DNA of 64,000 nucleotides, from NCBI GenBank assembly GCA_009760885.1, contig CM019710.1:1590633-1654632 (forward strand), given 5' to 3'. Under the pieces are notes generated by a model that saw nothing but the letters and a program-made list of their open reading frames with translations, ran no database searches and was not told the origin of the DNA. Positions 46,797-56,575 of this stretch are shown piece by piece. A program made the position numbers and the translations under genes. Each line of letters begins with the position of its first letter. Position 1 is the first letter of the stretch. This stretch comes from Achatina immaculata (lineage: Eukaryota > Mollusca > Gastropoda > Stylommatophora > Achatinidae).

Positions 46797-47650
46797 CACA
46801 GGGGGCAGTTGAACTTTGGGTTAAAGTTCTCATCCAGCATCACTGTGGGTCTTCCGATACAGTAATATATACCGATGGCTCAGTGTCTTGGAACAGCAGA
46901 AGTGGTTGTGGTTTTGTTGTCTACTACAGTGAAAGAGTAGTGGCACAGGGTTCAGGAGACCTTGAAGTCACCGTATCATGCATGTGAATGGAAATTGAGG
47001 CTGTGTCGGCAGCAAAGGAATGGCTAATTGTCCATGATGTAGTTCATGGCCTCTCTGTGACAGATTCACAGAGCATGCTTCATAAGATTGAGAAAAAATT
47101 CCTTCAAAAAGAATGGGTTCGTCTGTTAAGTTAACTGTGAGGAGCCTAATGTGGCTTTATTGTCCAGGGCATGCGGGAGTACATTGCAATGAAGTGACAG
47201 ATAGGCTTGCTGACAGGCTAAAGTAAATGACAGGCTGAGAATGGACAAGGGGGACATTGCTAAAGCCATATTGGAAAGACTGCAGGAAAATGAAGAGCAG
47301 GAGTGGAAGAACAATGTTATTGCAGAACAATTGCTGGACCTAGGATAGATTAAGGATGCTGGTAGGAAATCTGAACTGTGTGGCAGAAAACACATCATAA
47401 AGAACCAACAAATTGATGGGAACTATTAGCAAAAATACTCATGGATGGATGTTGCAGCATGTGGCAGAACATATATGGGGTTGTCCTGACTGCAGTGACA
47501 CTGGAGTATGATTTTGAACCTTTGAACTTACTTCCTCCAAAGACTGACCCAAACACAATATATGTGTACATAGCTCTTCTAAAGACTGACTCTTTACATG
47601 CATAATTAGTGTATAAGTCATAACTATACATGAAACCACCGCAGTAAAGT
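46797..47650 (+). pseudogene. LINE-H RNase H fragment
   Basis: A second, more decayed RNase H: VIYTDGSVSWNSRSGCGFVVYY, MEIEAVSAAKEWL, LSVTDSQSMLHKI, and a WCPGHAGVHCNEV-like stretch near 47160, with stops between. It differs clearly from the LINE-D RNase H, so it is another LINE. Confidence 0.75.
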
Positions 47651-47658
47651 TGTGATAA

Positions 47659-48025
47659 CAAAATGTATAAACTAGGAAAAAAGTAGGAACAGCTTTATTA
47701 ACGGGCACACAGTTGTAACATTTCGGTGTGAGCCTTAATCATACAAAAACACACAGGACAAAGAAATAGTGAGAGAAGATAAAGTATAAATTCACATGAA
47801 TGCTATGTAAAAAAATGAATGGAAAAAAATTAGAATAAAATAAAATGAAATGAATGGAGCACTTAGCTGTGACTTGTAAGAAGCTGTAGCTTGTAAGAGG
47901 CTGTGTTCAGAAATGCTGTGTTCAAAAATGTTTTTGTATGATTAAGGCCCACACCAAAACATCACAACAAGGTGCTCGTTAATTAATAAAGCTGTTCTTA
48001 CTTTTTTCCTAGTTTTTACATTTTG
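47659..48025. mobile_element. Foldback element 2
   Basis: 367 bp with the same termini as element 1: CAAAATGTATAAACTAGG at the left, CCTAGTTTTTACATTTTG at the right. Inner sequence CTTAATCATACAAAAAC pairs with GTTTTTGTATGATTAAG. No coding capacity. LINE-E begins at the very next base. Confidence 0.87.
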
Positions 48026-49310
48026 AGACAGGCGTGAGACAGGGGCGTGTCCTCTCACCAATGTTATTCAGTGTCACAATAGACTGGGTCATGCGCAGTA
48101 GCACAAAGGATAGCCATCTGGGTATTGCACGGACCGAGGGCAAAACTCTCGAAGATTTAGACTTTGTGGATGATATAGCGCTACGGAGCGCGTCACATGC
48201 AGACGCCCAAGAGAAAACGGGTCGCCTCCACTCCTGCTCAAAACAACTTGGCCTACAAATTAATAAGGAAAAAACAAAAATTACTGATCTCACAAATAGA
48301 CCTGACGAGATCTTGCTAAATGGTTTTGCTTTTGAAAAAGTCCAGAATTTCACCTATTTGGGAAGCAAAATGTCAACCTCAGGTGATACAACACCATAAA
48401 TCAAGTCCCGCATTGCAATGGCTTCCAGTACTTTCAATACTGTCTACTATCTGGAAGTCAAATATGCTCAGTAAAACCATGAAATTTTGAACTTCTGTGT
48501 GATCTCAGTGTTAACATACGGTTGTGAGAGTTGGATATCAACCAGTCTACTCAGTCAAAGACTTGATGCATTTGAGAACAAATGTTTTCGTAGACTATTG
48601 AACATTAGATGGTTCAACTTTAAATTGAACGAGTCAATAAGACAGGAATTGAACGTAGTCCATGTATCAAGCTACATCAAAAGATGTCGATGGGCCTATC
48701 TCGGCCACGTTCTCAGAATGGACGAATCCAGACTCCCTTGCCAAGCCCTCACATGGTCAGAGAATGGCAAAAGAAAGCAAGGCAGGCCAAGGGAGACTCT
48801 ACATAGAACCATCACTACAGAGAGTACAGGCCAAGGGAGACTCTACATAGAACCATCACTAGAGAGAGTACAGGCCAAGGGAGACTCTATGTAGAACCAT
48901 CACTAGAGAGAGTACAGGCCAAGGGAGACTCTACATAGAGCCATCACTAGAGAGAGTACAGGCCAAGGGAGACTCTATGTAGAACCATCACTAGAGAGAG
49001 TACAGGCCAAGGGAGACTCTACATAGAACCATCACTAGAGAGAGTACAGGCCAAGGGAGACTCTACGTAGAACCATCACTAGAGAGAGTGCAGGCCGAGG
49101 GAGACTCCACATAGAACCATCACTAGAGAGAGTACAGGCCAAGGGAGACTCTACATAGAACCATCACTAGAGAGAGTACAACTTTGGGGTTCGAGTCCAT
49201 CCAAGACCTACAGCGGGTGGAAGCAAGTCATCAGGCATGGAAAGATATGATTTCCGCCCTATGAGCCAATGTCGGCCCTAAAGGAAAGTCAATCAGTCAC
49301 TCAATATAAA
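48026..49310 (+). mobile_element. LINE-E copy, 5'-truncated, with internal minisatellite
   Basis: RT from ETGVRQGRVLSPMLFSVTIDW through LEDLDFVDDIAL (palm, FADD mutated to FVDD), FTYLGSKMS and a stop at 48397, then a second frame (48487-48894) with YGCESW, RWAYLGHVLRMDESRLP and GRPRETLHRT, a 44-bp array, and the end EASHQAWKDMI. Flanks TTACATTTTGA and TATAAATTTTGA (about 49305) resemble an imperfect target duplication. Confidence 0.83.
48783..49180. repeat. 44-bp minisatellite inside LINE-E
   Basis: About nine copies of a 44-bp unit with GGCCAAGGGAGACTCTACAT and CCATCACTAGAGAGAGTACA. The unit is made from the GRPRETL coding segment of LINE-E itself. Confidence 0.95.
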
Positions 49311-49433
49311 TTTTGACCCTTTACATGTGTACATGACTTTTCCAAACATTAACGCTATATATATTCACATGACTTTTCACTGACTCTTGTATTCACATGA
49401 CTTCCTGATTTGTTTCCCTTCTCTCTATCTCAG

Positions 49434-49589
49434 GGCTTGCCATCTAAAAACTGTGTGAAGCCGGTGAAAGACACCAAGTGCCCATATGAGTACACCCATT
49501 GTATGGAGAACTCCGTCATATCTGTGTGTGCAAATCTGACCTTCGCTTTTGGAACAATGCCTAATATGTTTGGACAATGTAACACTGAT
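49434..49589 (+). CDS. Tandem-CRD protein, exon 4: linker and N-terminal part of CRD2
   Basis: 52 codons, phase 0 at both ends. Acceptor CTCTCTATCTCAG/GGCTTG (strong); donor GAT/GTTAGT after 49589 (moderate). It begins GLPSKNC, finishing CRD1 (exon 3 ends LECK; Frizzleds have C-x-R-L-P there). Then CPYEYTHC and CMENSVISVC lead into CANLTFAFGTMPNMFG, the CRD pattern C-x-x-L-x-Y-x-x-T-x-M-P-N, with sequon NLT. It ends QCNTD where exon 2 ends NHTTQ, so the intron position is the same in both domains. Confidence 0.88.
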
Positions 49590-49924
49590 GTTAGTTTATG
49601 CTAGAGAAAAATGTTTAAGCTCTGATTTCATGAATACAAAAATATTATTCCATTCACAGTGCTACAGTCACATTACTACAACCACTATCACTGTTGTGGC
49701 TACTACTACTACTGCTTATACTATGCTGGTTTCTTTTGCTACATGATGGCTACTGCCAGGAATAGTGTACATAGCCACTGCTGGGACCGGCATAGGCTAA
49801 TGAGATAATTCTGTCAACATCATCTGCATTATTAAATATTAGTAAATGTTCTGTGGGCGTGTAGTACACTTCAGTATTTTACCACAATCACCCTGTGATT
49901 TTGTTAACAGCCCTAGTATAAATA

Positions 49925-50360
49925 TTGTATTGCTAATAACACTGATATGTGAAGACAGAAGTTGGAGAACTTAATAATGACTGTAAAATTCAAGGGAAAA
50001 GGAGAGGGAGGCCAAGAGAAAAATATTGCATTTGACTGACCAAGTGGCATAGAAAAAAGAAAAGCATCTAAATTAATCAGGAACATCAAATGATCACCAA
50101 AGGAGCCAGGAGCACCAAATGATCACCAAAGCTATGAGCCAGGAACACCAAATGACCACCAAAGCTATGAGCTAGGAATACCAAATGATCACCAATGGTC
50201 AGAGCCTGCAAGAGAAATTTTAAAAGCCTGCGCAAAACTATCTTAAAACAGAAGAAGCCCTTTAAGTCCTTCCTTAAATCAGGGAAGATCTCCAGAGCAG
50301 TACACCAGCTGCACTCCCATCTCGGTGGACCTGCCAGTGCATGTAATGAATGAATGAATG
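49925..50360. pseudogene. LINE scraps
   Basis: GKGEGRPREK-like LINE C-terminal text at 49990-50030, three copies of an approximately 35-bp ACCAAATGATCACCAAAG unit at 50085-50200, and a (GAAT)n tail at 50347-50360 after CCTGCCAGTGCATG, like LINE-B ends. Confidence 0.6.
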
Positions 50361-50499
50361 TCGTAAATTCACCATTACAAGTAGTTCTAATATAATAAAT
50401 TCATTATTACTGGTAGCTCTAATGTAATAATGCTACATTGATTTTCTCAAAGTGAAAGTTATGGTTTAATGACATCACTGCCAGCATCTTCAAGTTAAC

Positions 50500-51100
50500 A
50501 TGCAACTGGCACTCTCAAGTTGTTTACCTGCTATAAGCTCATACAATATGACCCACTATCAGCACCCTCAAGTTGTTTACCTGCTACATGCTTATACAAT
50601 ATGACCCACTATCAGCACCCTCAAGTTGTTTACCTGCTATAACTTCATACAATATGGCCCACTATCAACACCCTCAAGTTGTTTACCTGCTATAAGTTCT
50701 TTCAGTATAACTCACTATCAGCAACCTCAAGTTGTTTACCTGCTATAAGCTCTTTCAATATAACTCACTATAAGCACCCTCAAGTTGTTTACCTGCTATA
50801 AGCTCTTTCAATATAACCCACTGTCAGAACCCTCAAGTTGTTTACCTGCTATAAGCTCTTTCAATATAACCCACTATCAGCACCCTCGAGTTGTTTACCT
50901 GCTAAAAGCTCTTTCAATATAACCCACTGTCAGAACCCTCAAGTTGTTTACCTGCTATAAGCTCTTTCAATATGAACCACTATCAGCACCCTCAAGTTGT
51001 TTACCTGCTATAAGCTCTTTCAATATGACCCACTATCAGCACCCTCGAGTTGTTTACCTGCTATAAGCTCTTTCAATATGACTCACTATCATTACCCTCA
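50500..51100. repeat. 53-bp minisatellite
   Basis: About eleven copies of a unit with TCAAGTTGTTTACCTGCTAT, AAGCTCTTTCAATAT and CCACTATCAGCACCC. Confidence 0.94.
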
Positions 51101-51338
51101 GAATGACCTACCACCAGCTTCTTCAAGTTGATCAAGTTGTAAAAGTGGATACCTGACAAACTTATGCTAGGAAAAAGAGCCTCTGACAATGGAGAACTCC
51201 TGTCTGCACAGTGAGATACATCAAATTATTCTGCCTACAACTGATGGGGAAACTGCAAGATTACGTGATGGTTAGATCTGTTTATGAGGAACATTATCAG
51301 AGCCCACAAAGGGTGAAAAAAAAAAATTACTGTCTCTA

Positions 51339-52628
51339 CAAGGGCTGATTGATAAGTTCTCTGCATAATGCATAACGGATTATTTGTCGACAACTTTTTT
51401 GAGTTATTTCTCAACATAGCCCCCCTGCAAGTTTATGCACTTAGTCCAGTGATCCTGGAGCATACTCATCCCTTTGTAAAAGTCAGTATCTTGTGCCAGT
51501 AGAAAGTGGTCTACAGCATGAATGATGTCATCATATGAAGCAAATTTGGGACCACTAAGCTCCTTTTTGAGTTTGGTAAACAAGTAAAAGTCTGAAGGAG
51601 CCAAATCTGGGGAATAAGGAGAATGTTCAAGAAGCTGGAAGCTGCATTTATGAGTGACAGCCATTGCCACCACCAACTTGTGAAATGGAGCATTGTCTTG
51701 ATGAAAGATGACTCCTCTCGTCAATTTCCCTCCAACCTTTTCCTTCAGTTTGACCCGCAGTTGCTTCACTAGATTAGCGTAATAGGGCCCGGTGACCATT
51801 CTGTCCCTTTTGAAGATAGTCTAACAATAGCACACCTTCTGCATCCCAAAAGATGGAAGCCATCTTTGCCTGCAGACAGAACAACCTTTGCTTTCTTTGG
51901 AGGTGGGGATCCATGATGTTTCCACTTCTTTGACTGTTCTTTGCTTTCTAGTTGAAAATAATGAACCCAAGTCTCATCTGTAGTCACAAATTGCTGAAGA
52001 AACTTTTCAGGATCTGCAGAAAAATGGCCAAGATTGTCTCTTGACATGTTGAGACGCTGTTGTTTGTGATCATCTTCAAGATGTTTCTTGACCCATCGAG
52101 CAGAGACCTTTGTCATTTGAAGATCATTGTGAATAATGGCATTAACTTGTTCCTGGGAGATGCTCAATTCAGTAGCAATGTACTGCTCAGTTGGTCGTTG
52201 ATCCTCCATTATCATGTCATGGATTCTGCCAGTGGTTTCATCAGTGGTTATCATTCTTGGTCTTCTTGGACGGGGATCATCTTCCAGACTCTCCCTTCCA
52301 TGTTTGAATTGAGCTGCCCATTTGTTCACTGTGCTGTAAGAAGGGGCACTCTCCCTTAGAGTCTGCACCATATCCTCATGGATCTCCTTTGATGAAAAGC
52401 CCTTGATGCAGAGGCAGCGAATGACTGTTAGATGAGAAATGTTATGCATTTTCTCAATTTCTGCTATCCCTTACCATTCAGTAGCCTGTAAAAAAAAAAC
52501 TGGTTGCAGTTAATTTCTTGAAACTTGGTGTTTAATCTTACATTAACCTGATCTACAAATGCACATAATATCAACTGTGTGTTTCAAATATTTATACCTT
52601 ATGCTGAGAACTTATCAATCACCCCTTG
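51339..52628 (-). mobile_element. Mariner DNA transposon (complete, frameshifted)
   Basis: 1290 bp bounded by TA dinucleotides (51337-51338 and 52629-52630). Imperfect inverted ends of about 30 bp: CAAGGGCTGATTGATAAGTT at the left and, read inward from the right, CAAGGGGTGATTGATAAGTT. The length is normal for mariner, and one transposase gene fills the minus strand. Confidence 0.93.
51401..52449 (-). pseudogene. Mariner transposase with two frameshifts
   Basis: Cut-and-paste transposase of the mariner family. ATG at 52449. Residues 1-110 hold the paired helix-turn-helix DNA-binding region (YSTVNKWAAQFKHGRESLEDDPRPRR). The WVPHxL-type linker is ARWVKKHL at about 117-124. Catalytic triad: D158 in VTTDETWVHYF, then HQDNAPFH and HSPYSPDLAPSD, with 34 residues between the second and third Asp (DD34D, as in mariner). 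The frame shifts near 51865 (after VVLSAGK) and again near 51795; the middle piece reads ASIFWDAEG in a third frame and ends at a stop. The last frame ends LQGGYVEK. Domain content is complete, so this is a young loss. Confidence 0.92.
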
Positions 52629-52644
52629 TATCTCCACTGCAGCT

Positions 52645-52925
52645 GCCATTACTATACTACAGCTACTCTTACTACTATACAGCTGCCTCTACTACACTAC
52701 AGCTACAGCTACCATTACTACACTATAGCTACAATTACTACACTATAGCTACCATTACTACACTATAGCTACATTACTACACTATAGCTACATTACTACA
52801 CTATAGCTACATTACTACACTATAGCTAAATTACTACACTATAGCTACATTACTACACTATAGCTACATTACTACACTATAGCTACAATTACTACACTAT
52901 AGCTACAATTACTAAAATACAGTTA
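52645..52925. repeat. ~20-bp minisatellite
   Basis: Repeats of CTACACTATAGCTACATTA, with CTACAATTA and CTACCATTA variants, just outside the right end of mariner. Confidence 0.93.
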
Positions 52926-53013
52926 CCTCTGCAACTATACACCTGCCCATACAACTATACTACATTTTAATCTCTGACATTTAGCACTGTATTCACTGTT
53001 GTTCTTGATCCAG

Positions 53014-53163
53014 GAACTTAATGCAGAGATCCAACAGTTCAACATGTTGCTCGCAACCAATTGCCACCTGAATCTCAAGTTTCTGCTCTGTGGAATTTTC
53101 TCTCCTTTCTGTGTCAGAAATGAGGTTCCTTTCTCTTTGCCTTGCAGGGAGATTTGTGAGGAG
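53014..53163 (+). CDS. Tandem-CRD protein, exon 5: middle of CRD2
   Basis: 50 codons, phase 0. Acceptor GTTCTTGATCCAG/GAACTT; donor GAGGAG/GTAAGT after 53163. It encodes ELNAEIQQFNMLLATNC, LKFLLCGIFSPFC and SLPCREICEE, a near-textbook CRD core (F-x-x-L-x-x-x-C, F-L-C-S-x-x-x-P-x-C, P-C-R-x-x-C-E). The exon's last ~30 bp and its donor form the first unit of a 45-bp tandem array that runs on to 53572, so several equally good in-frame donors lie downstream. Using donor n would add 15(n-1) residues of repeated FSLPCREICEE-type sequence to the protein. Confidence 0.92.
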
Positions 53164-53572
53164 GTAAGTAGATCTTTCTCTTTGCCTTGCAGGGAGATTT
53201 GTGAGGAGGTAAGTAGATCTTTCTCTTTGCCTTGCAGGGAGATTTGTGAAGAGGTAAGTAGATCTTTCTCTTTGCCTTGCAGGGAATTCTGTGAGAAGGT
53301 GAGTAGAGAGTTCTCTTTGCCCTGCAGGGAATTCTGTGAGAAGGTGAGTAGATCTTTCTCTTTGCCCTGCAGGGAATTCTGTGAGAAGGTGAGTAGATCT
53401 TTCTCTTTGCCTGACAGAGAGTTTTGTGAAGAGGTGAGTAGAGCTTTATCTTTGCCTTGCAGGGAATTCTTTGAGGAGGTGAGTAGAACTTTATCTTTGA
53501 CCGCAGGGATTCTTTGAGGAGGTGAGTAGAGAGTTCTCTTTGCCCTGCAGGGGGTTCTGTGAGAAGGTGAAT
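53128..53572. repeat. 45-bp tandem array carrying exon end and splice donor
   Basis: About ten copies of a 45-bp unit: TTCTCTTTGCCTTGCAG, then GGAGATTTGTGAGGAG, then GTAAGT or GTGAGT. Units 1-3 have GTAAGT, units 4-9 GTGAGT, unit 10 GTGAAT. Units 1-8 are in the exon 5 frame; unit 9 has lost bases. Each unit also holds a pyrimidine tract and CAG, that is, an acceptor-like site 16 bp before the donor. Confidence 0.95.
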
Positions 53573-54080
53573 GGAACTCTCTGAACATGATCAGAGGATG
53601 TGGATTGAAAGGAGAGTCAGAGAGTGAAAGAAGAAAATCAGTGAATGAAAGAAGAGTTGGAAAAAAAATCTATGAACATGATGACAGAGGATGTGGTGTG
53701 AATGATAGGTGTCTTTCACATATTCAGAATATATCAGAGGAAAGAGTGATATGTGCTGGTTATCTGTGAGTGTTAGTTAGCTACAGCTTTGGTTTCATCC
53801 AATCTTCATTCTAAAATTAAAGTCCATACCACAGAGGCCACAGGAAAAAAAAAAATTTTATGTGCACAAAAATGTAAGTCTGCCTAATACACAAGGTATG
53901 CCCAAATGTACAGTATTTGTTTGCTAACAGAATGAGCAACAGGAGAAAATAAGATAACTCATTATATAATACAGCTAATCAGTTCAAGAGAAAGAAACAG
54001 AAATGGAAATAGCTATAGCTCTTATTTATGACGAAAAAAAAGGAACATTTTCTACCCAAAATTCCCTGTTGTTTTCTCAG
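53573..54080. other. Rest of CRD-gene intron 5
   Basis: No repeats or coding signature; ends in CCTGTTGTTTTCTCAG, a strong acceptor. Confidence 0.7.
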
Positions 54081-54227
54081 ATTCGACAGTCATGTGAGCC
54101 ACATTACAAACGACTGTACCATGACCTCCCATGGCCACAAAAACTCCAATGCCACAGATACCCAACAAGTGAAAACACAGACATTGAGTGTGTCATGCCC
54201 AATGAAGGATCTACTTTTTTTGGATGA
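54081..54227 (+). CDS. Tandem-CRD protein, exon 6: end of CRD2 and stop
   Basis: Acceptor TTGTTTTCTCAG/ATTCGA, phase 0. It encodes IRQSCEPHYKRLYHDLPW, QKLQCHRYPTSEN and DIECVMPNE, then STFFG and TGA at 54225-54227. Joined to exon 5 it gives C-EEIRQS-C, the same six-residue spacing as C-MLAKKK-C in CRD1, followed by the W-P-x-x-L-x-C and final Cys of the family. So CRD2 is complete. Read straight through, the protein ends 12 residues after the last Cys with no membrane anchor. Total predicted length is 292 residues. An internal donor (ACAA/GTGAAA at 54168) could instead lead to further exons, and I see no clear poly(A) signal soon after the stop, so the end is provisional. Confidence 0.85.
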   Translation: MRQSCEPHYKRLYHDLPWPQKLQCHRYPTSENTDIECVMPNEGSTFFG

Positions 54228-54725
54228 TAAGGGAACATTCATCTTATATCTATCAAGAATTAATGAATATGATAATGAATATGATGGAAGCAATAACTTT
54301 ACTTTTGTAAACATAAACTTGAAATTTTTCAAAAATTTGAATGTGCTGCAGATTCAGTTTCTTGCCAGTTCTAAATACAAAACTATTGCCCTTTCAGCTC
54401 AAATGAAGTGACCTGTTCAATTTGACCACAAGTATTTGCCACTCAGTGCGAGTCATTTCGCATTGGTCATCTTTCACTAACTGCTATTTCATTTTTATGT
54501 AGTATTAAGAAATAAGGGGGGTAATCACTGGACAATTTATTCTACAGACTCTGTCAAGTTTATAAATCTGACTTGGACATAGTTCATAAATCTGCTTTTG
54601 TTTATAAATTTCACTGCACACTGATCATGAATGTAACTTTTAGATTTTGTGTGACAAAATTAGTGAACATTATAAATCTGACAGTGAAACTTTGCTTGAC
54701 AGAATTAATGAATGTTTTTAAATCT
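54228..54725. other. Presumed 3' UTR or flank, nothing recognised
   Basis: AT-rich with loose repeats of TTTATAAATCTGA near 54560-54730. No AATAAA within the first 300 bp. Confidence 0.5.
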
Positions 54726-55230
54726 GATTTTTAGACGTTATATGACAGAAGCAGCTAAACATCACCAGATCTATCTTTGGTATGACAGAAGCAGCTAAAC
54801 ATCACCGGATCATTTCTAAAGGTTTGTCTTGCCTGGCACGGAAGGCGACCATGAAATAAATTTTAAAAAAAAGGTGGTCTTTCTACCCAGGTTAAGTTTA
54901 ATCAACAACCCTCACCACACACACGTGGTAAAATTATCTAGGAAACCCATGCGGGCACTAAAAAATAAAAAAATTTTTTTAATCTTTGGTATGACAGAAG
55001 AAGCTAAACATCACCGGATCTATCTTTGGTATGACAGAAGCAGCTAAACATCACCAGATCTATCTTTGGTATGACAGAAGCAGCTAAACATCACCAGATC
55101 TGTCTTTGGTATGACAGAAGCAGCTAAACATCACCAGATCTATCTTTGGTATGACAGAAGCAGCTAAACATCACCAGATCTATCTTTGGTATGACAGAAG
55201 CAGCTAAACATCACCAGATCTGTCTTTGGA
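54726..55230. repeat. 40-bp minisatellite split by SINE-2
   Basis: Eight or so copies of a 40-bp unit (TATGACAGAAGCAGCTAAAC, ATCACCAGATCTATCTTTGG) at 54740-54806 and 54985-55230, interrupted by a SINE-2 copy. hAT begins at the last unit. Confidence 0.93.
54808..54984 (+). mobile_element. SINE-2 copy 1
   Basis: Non-coding insert, GCCTGGCACGGAAGGCGACC ... CTACCCAGGTTAAG ... CCCTCACCAC, ending in an A/T-rich tail, inside the 40-bp array. Same family as 55270-55416. Family unknown to me. Confidence 0.75.
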
Positions 55231-55269
55231 CAGGGTTGCCAGACATCTGTTTTCTGGTACAGTCCCAGT

Positions 55270-55416
55270 ACTAATCCTAGAATTATATCAGTACAAGGAT
55301 TACTTACCTGGCATGGAAAACGACCATGGTGGTCCTTCCGCCCAGGCTAAGAAAATTTTAATACAAAAACCCTCACCACCACAAGGTGGTTCACTTTCAT
55401 CCTTGCAAGTGTAAAA
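55270..55416 (+). mobile_element. SINE-2 copy 2, nested in hAT
   Basis: 147-bp insert (CTGGCATGGAAAACGACC ... GCCCAGGCTAAG ... CCCTCACCACC) flanked by GGTACAGTCCCAGT at 55256-55269 and 55417-55430, a perfect 14-bp target-site duplication. Confidence 0.9.
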
Positions 55417-55740
55417 GGTACAGTCCCAGTTTTTAAATAAAAAAATTCACTGTCCCAAATAATGCTTTTGGGACACCTATTTGTCCCCGTCTTTAGTTTT
55501 CATTTCAAATAGAAGAATTTTGCATTCAAATTCTTTTCTCTCCCTATGATTTCAGCCTGGCAGAACTGCTATACATATTTTAAAACAACAATAAGACAGT
55601 GGAAACTTAATTTGTTATCTCTGTCTCTGGGTTGGAACTGGCTCACATTTTGTGCAGTTTTATGTCATTTCATTTTTCCTTCAGTTGTCTTCACAAGAGA
55701 GACATTTTATATTGGTGGTATCATAGAATATGATTTCTTT

Positions 55741-56565
55741 GTCACAGAACCAAGCATAAAAATTGGAGGATACAATATTAACAACCTTCGGTATGCTGAT
55801 GACACAGTACTGATAGCTGAGAACCAACAAGACCTGCAAAATCTCTTGGATAAAGTCGCCAAAGAAAGTGAACAGAAAGGCTTTACTTTGAACATCAAAA
55901 AGACAGAGACTATGGTTATATCTAAGAAACAGAATCCACCAGCATGCAGTATAAAATTAAATGGAACTATTCTAAAGCAGGTGCAGAAATTCAAATACCT
56001 TGGAGCAGTAATAACTTCAGATGGGAAATGCAGAACAGAAATTAGGAACAGAATAGGCCAAGCAAAGACTGCGTTTCAGAGAATGAGAAACGTATTAACC
56101 AACACATCCTTATCAATGAATGTTAGAAAACGAGTCCTAAAATGCTATATTGAACCTATCTTGTTATATGGAAGTGAATCATGGACAATAGGCAAGTCTG
56201 CACAAAAATCATTGGAAGCAGCAGAAATGTGGTTTATTAGAAGAATGTTGCGAATCCCCTGGACAGCAAAAATAATTAATGAAGAATGTATGAGAAGAGC
56301 TGGAGAGACAAAAAACCTTGTCAAAAAGATAAGAGAAAGACAATGTACTTTCATAGGACATGCAATGAGAAGAGGGGGCATTGAAAATATTATAACAACA
56401 GGAAAAATAGAAGGAAGAAGATCAAGAGGAAGACCAAGAGAAATGATACTGGACAGTCTGACGGGATGGTGTGAGAGGAGATCACCAACTGAGCTGATGG
56501 CCTGCATGAAGGATCGGATACTCTGGAGAAGCATAATAGCCAACGCCAGTTGGCACGACACATGA
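55741..56565 (+). CDS. LINE-C reverse transcriptase, C-terminal part (open, partial)
   Basis: An open frame of about 274 codons, continuous by chance with upstream hAT sequence from 55546. Motifs: RYADDTVLIAENQ (palm, YADD intact), KTETMVISK, KFKYLGAVITSDGKC (the thumb-proximal YLG), ILLYGSESW, WFIRRMLRIPWTA, CTFIGHAMRRGG, GRRSRGRPREMILDSL and WRSIIANASWHDT at the end. It lacks the endonuclease and RT N-terminus. Its copies in this window carry (GAT)n tails. Confidence 0.87.
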   Translation, partial: VTEPSIKIGGYNINNLRYADDTVLIAENQQDLQNLLDKVAKESEQKGFTLNIKKTETMVISKKQNPPACSIKLNGTILKQVQKFKYLGAVITSDGKCRTEIRNRIGQAKTAFQRMRNVLTNTSLSMNVRKRVLKCYIEPILLYGSESWTIGKSAQKSLEAAEMWFIRRMLRIPWTAKIINEECMRRAGETKNLVKKIRERQCTFIGHAMRRGGIENIITTGKIEGRRSRGRPREMILDSLTGWCERRSPTELMACMKDRILWRSIIANASWHDT

Positions 56566-56575
56566 TGATGATATG
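55741..56575 (+). mobile_element. LINE-C copy, 5'-truncated, nested in hAT
   Basis: Starts at TEPSIKIGGYNINNL and runs to the family 3' end with a short (GAT)n tail (CATGATGATGATATGG). It is the best-preserved LINE-C here and serves as the reference for the copies at 22515, 28053 and 42662. No clear target duplication seen. Confidence 0.88.
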
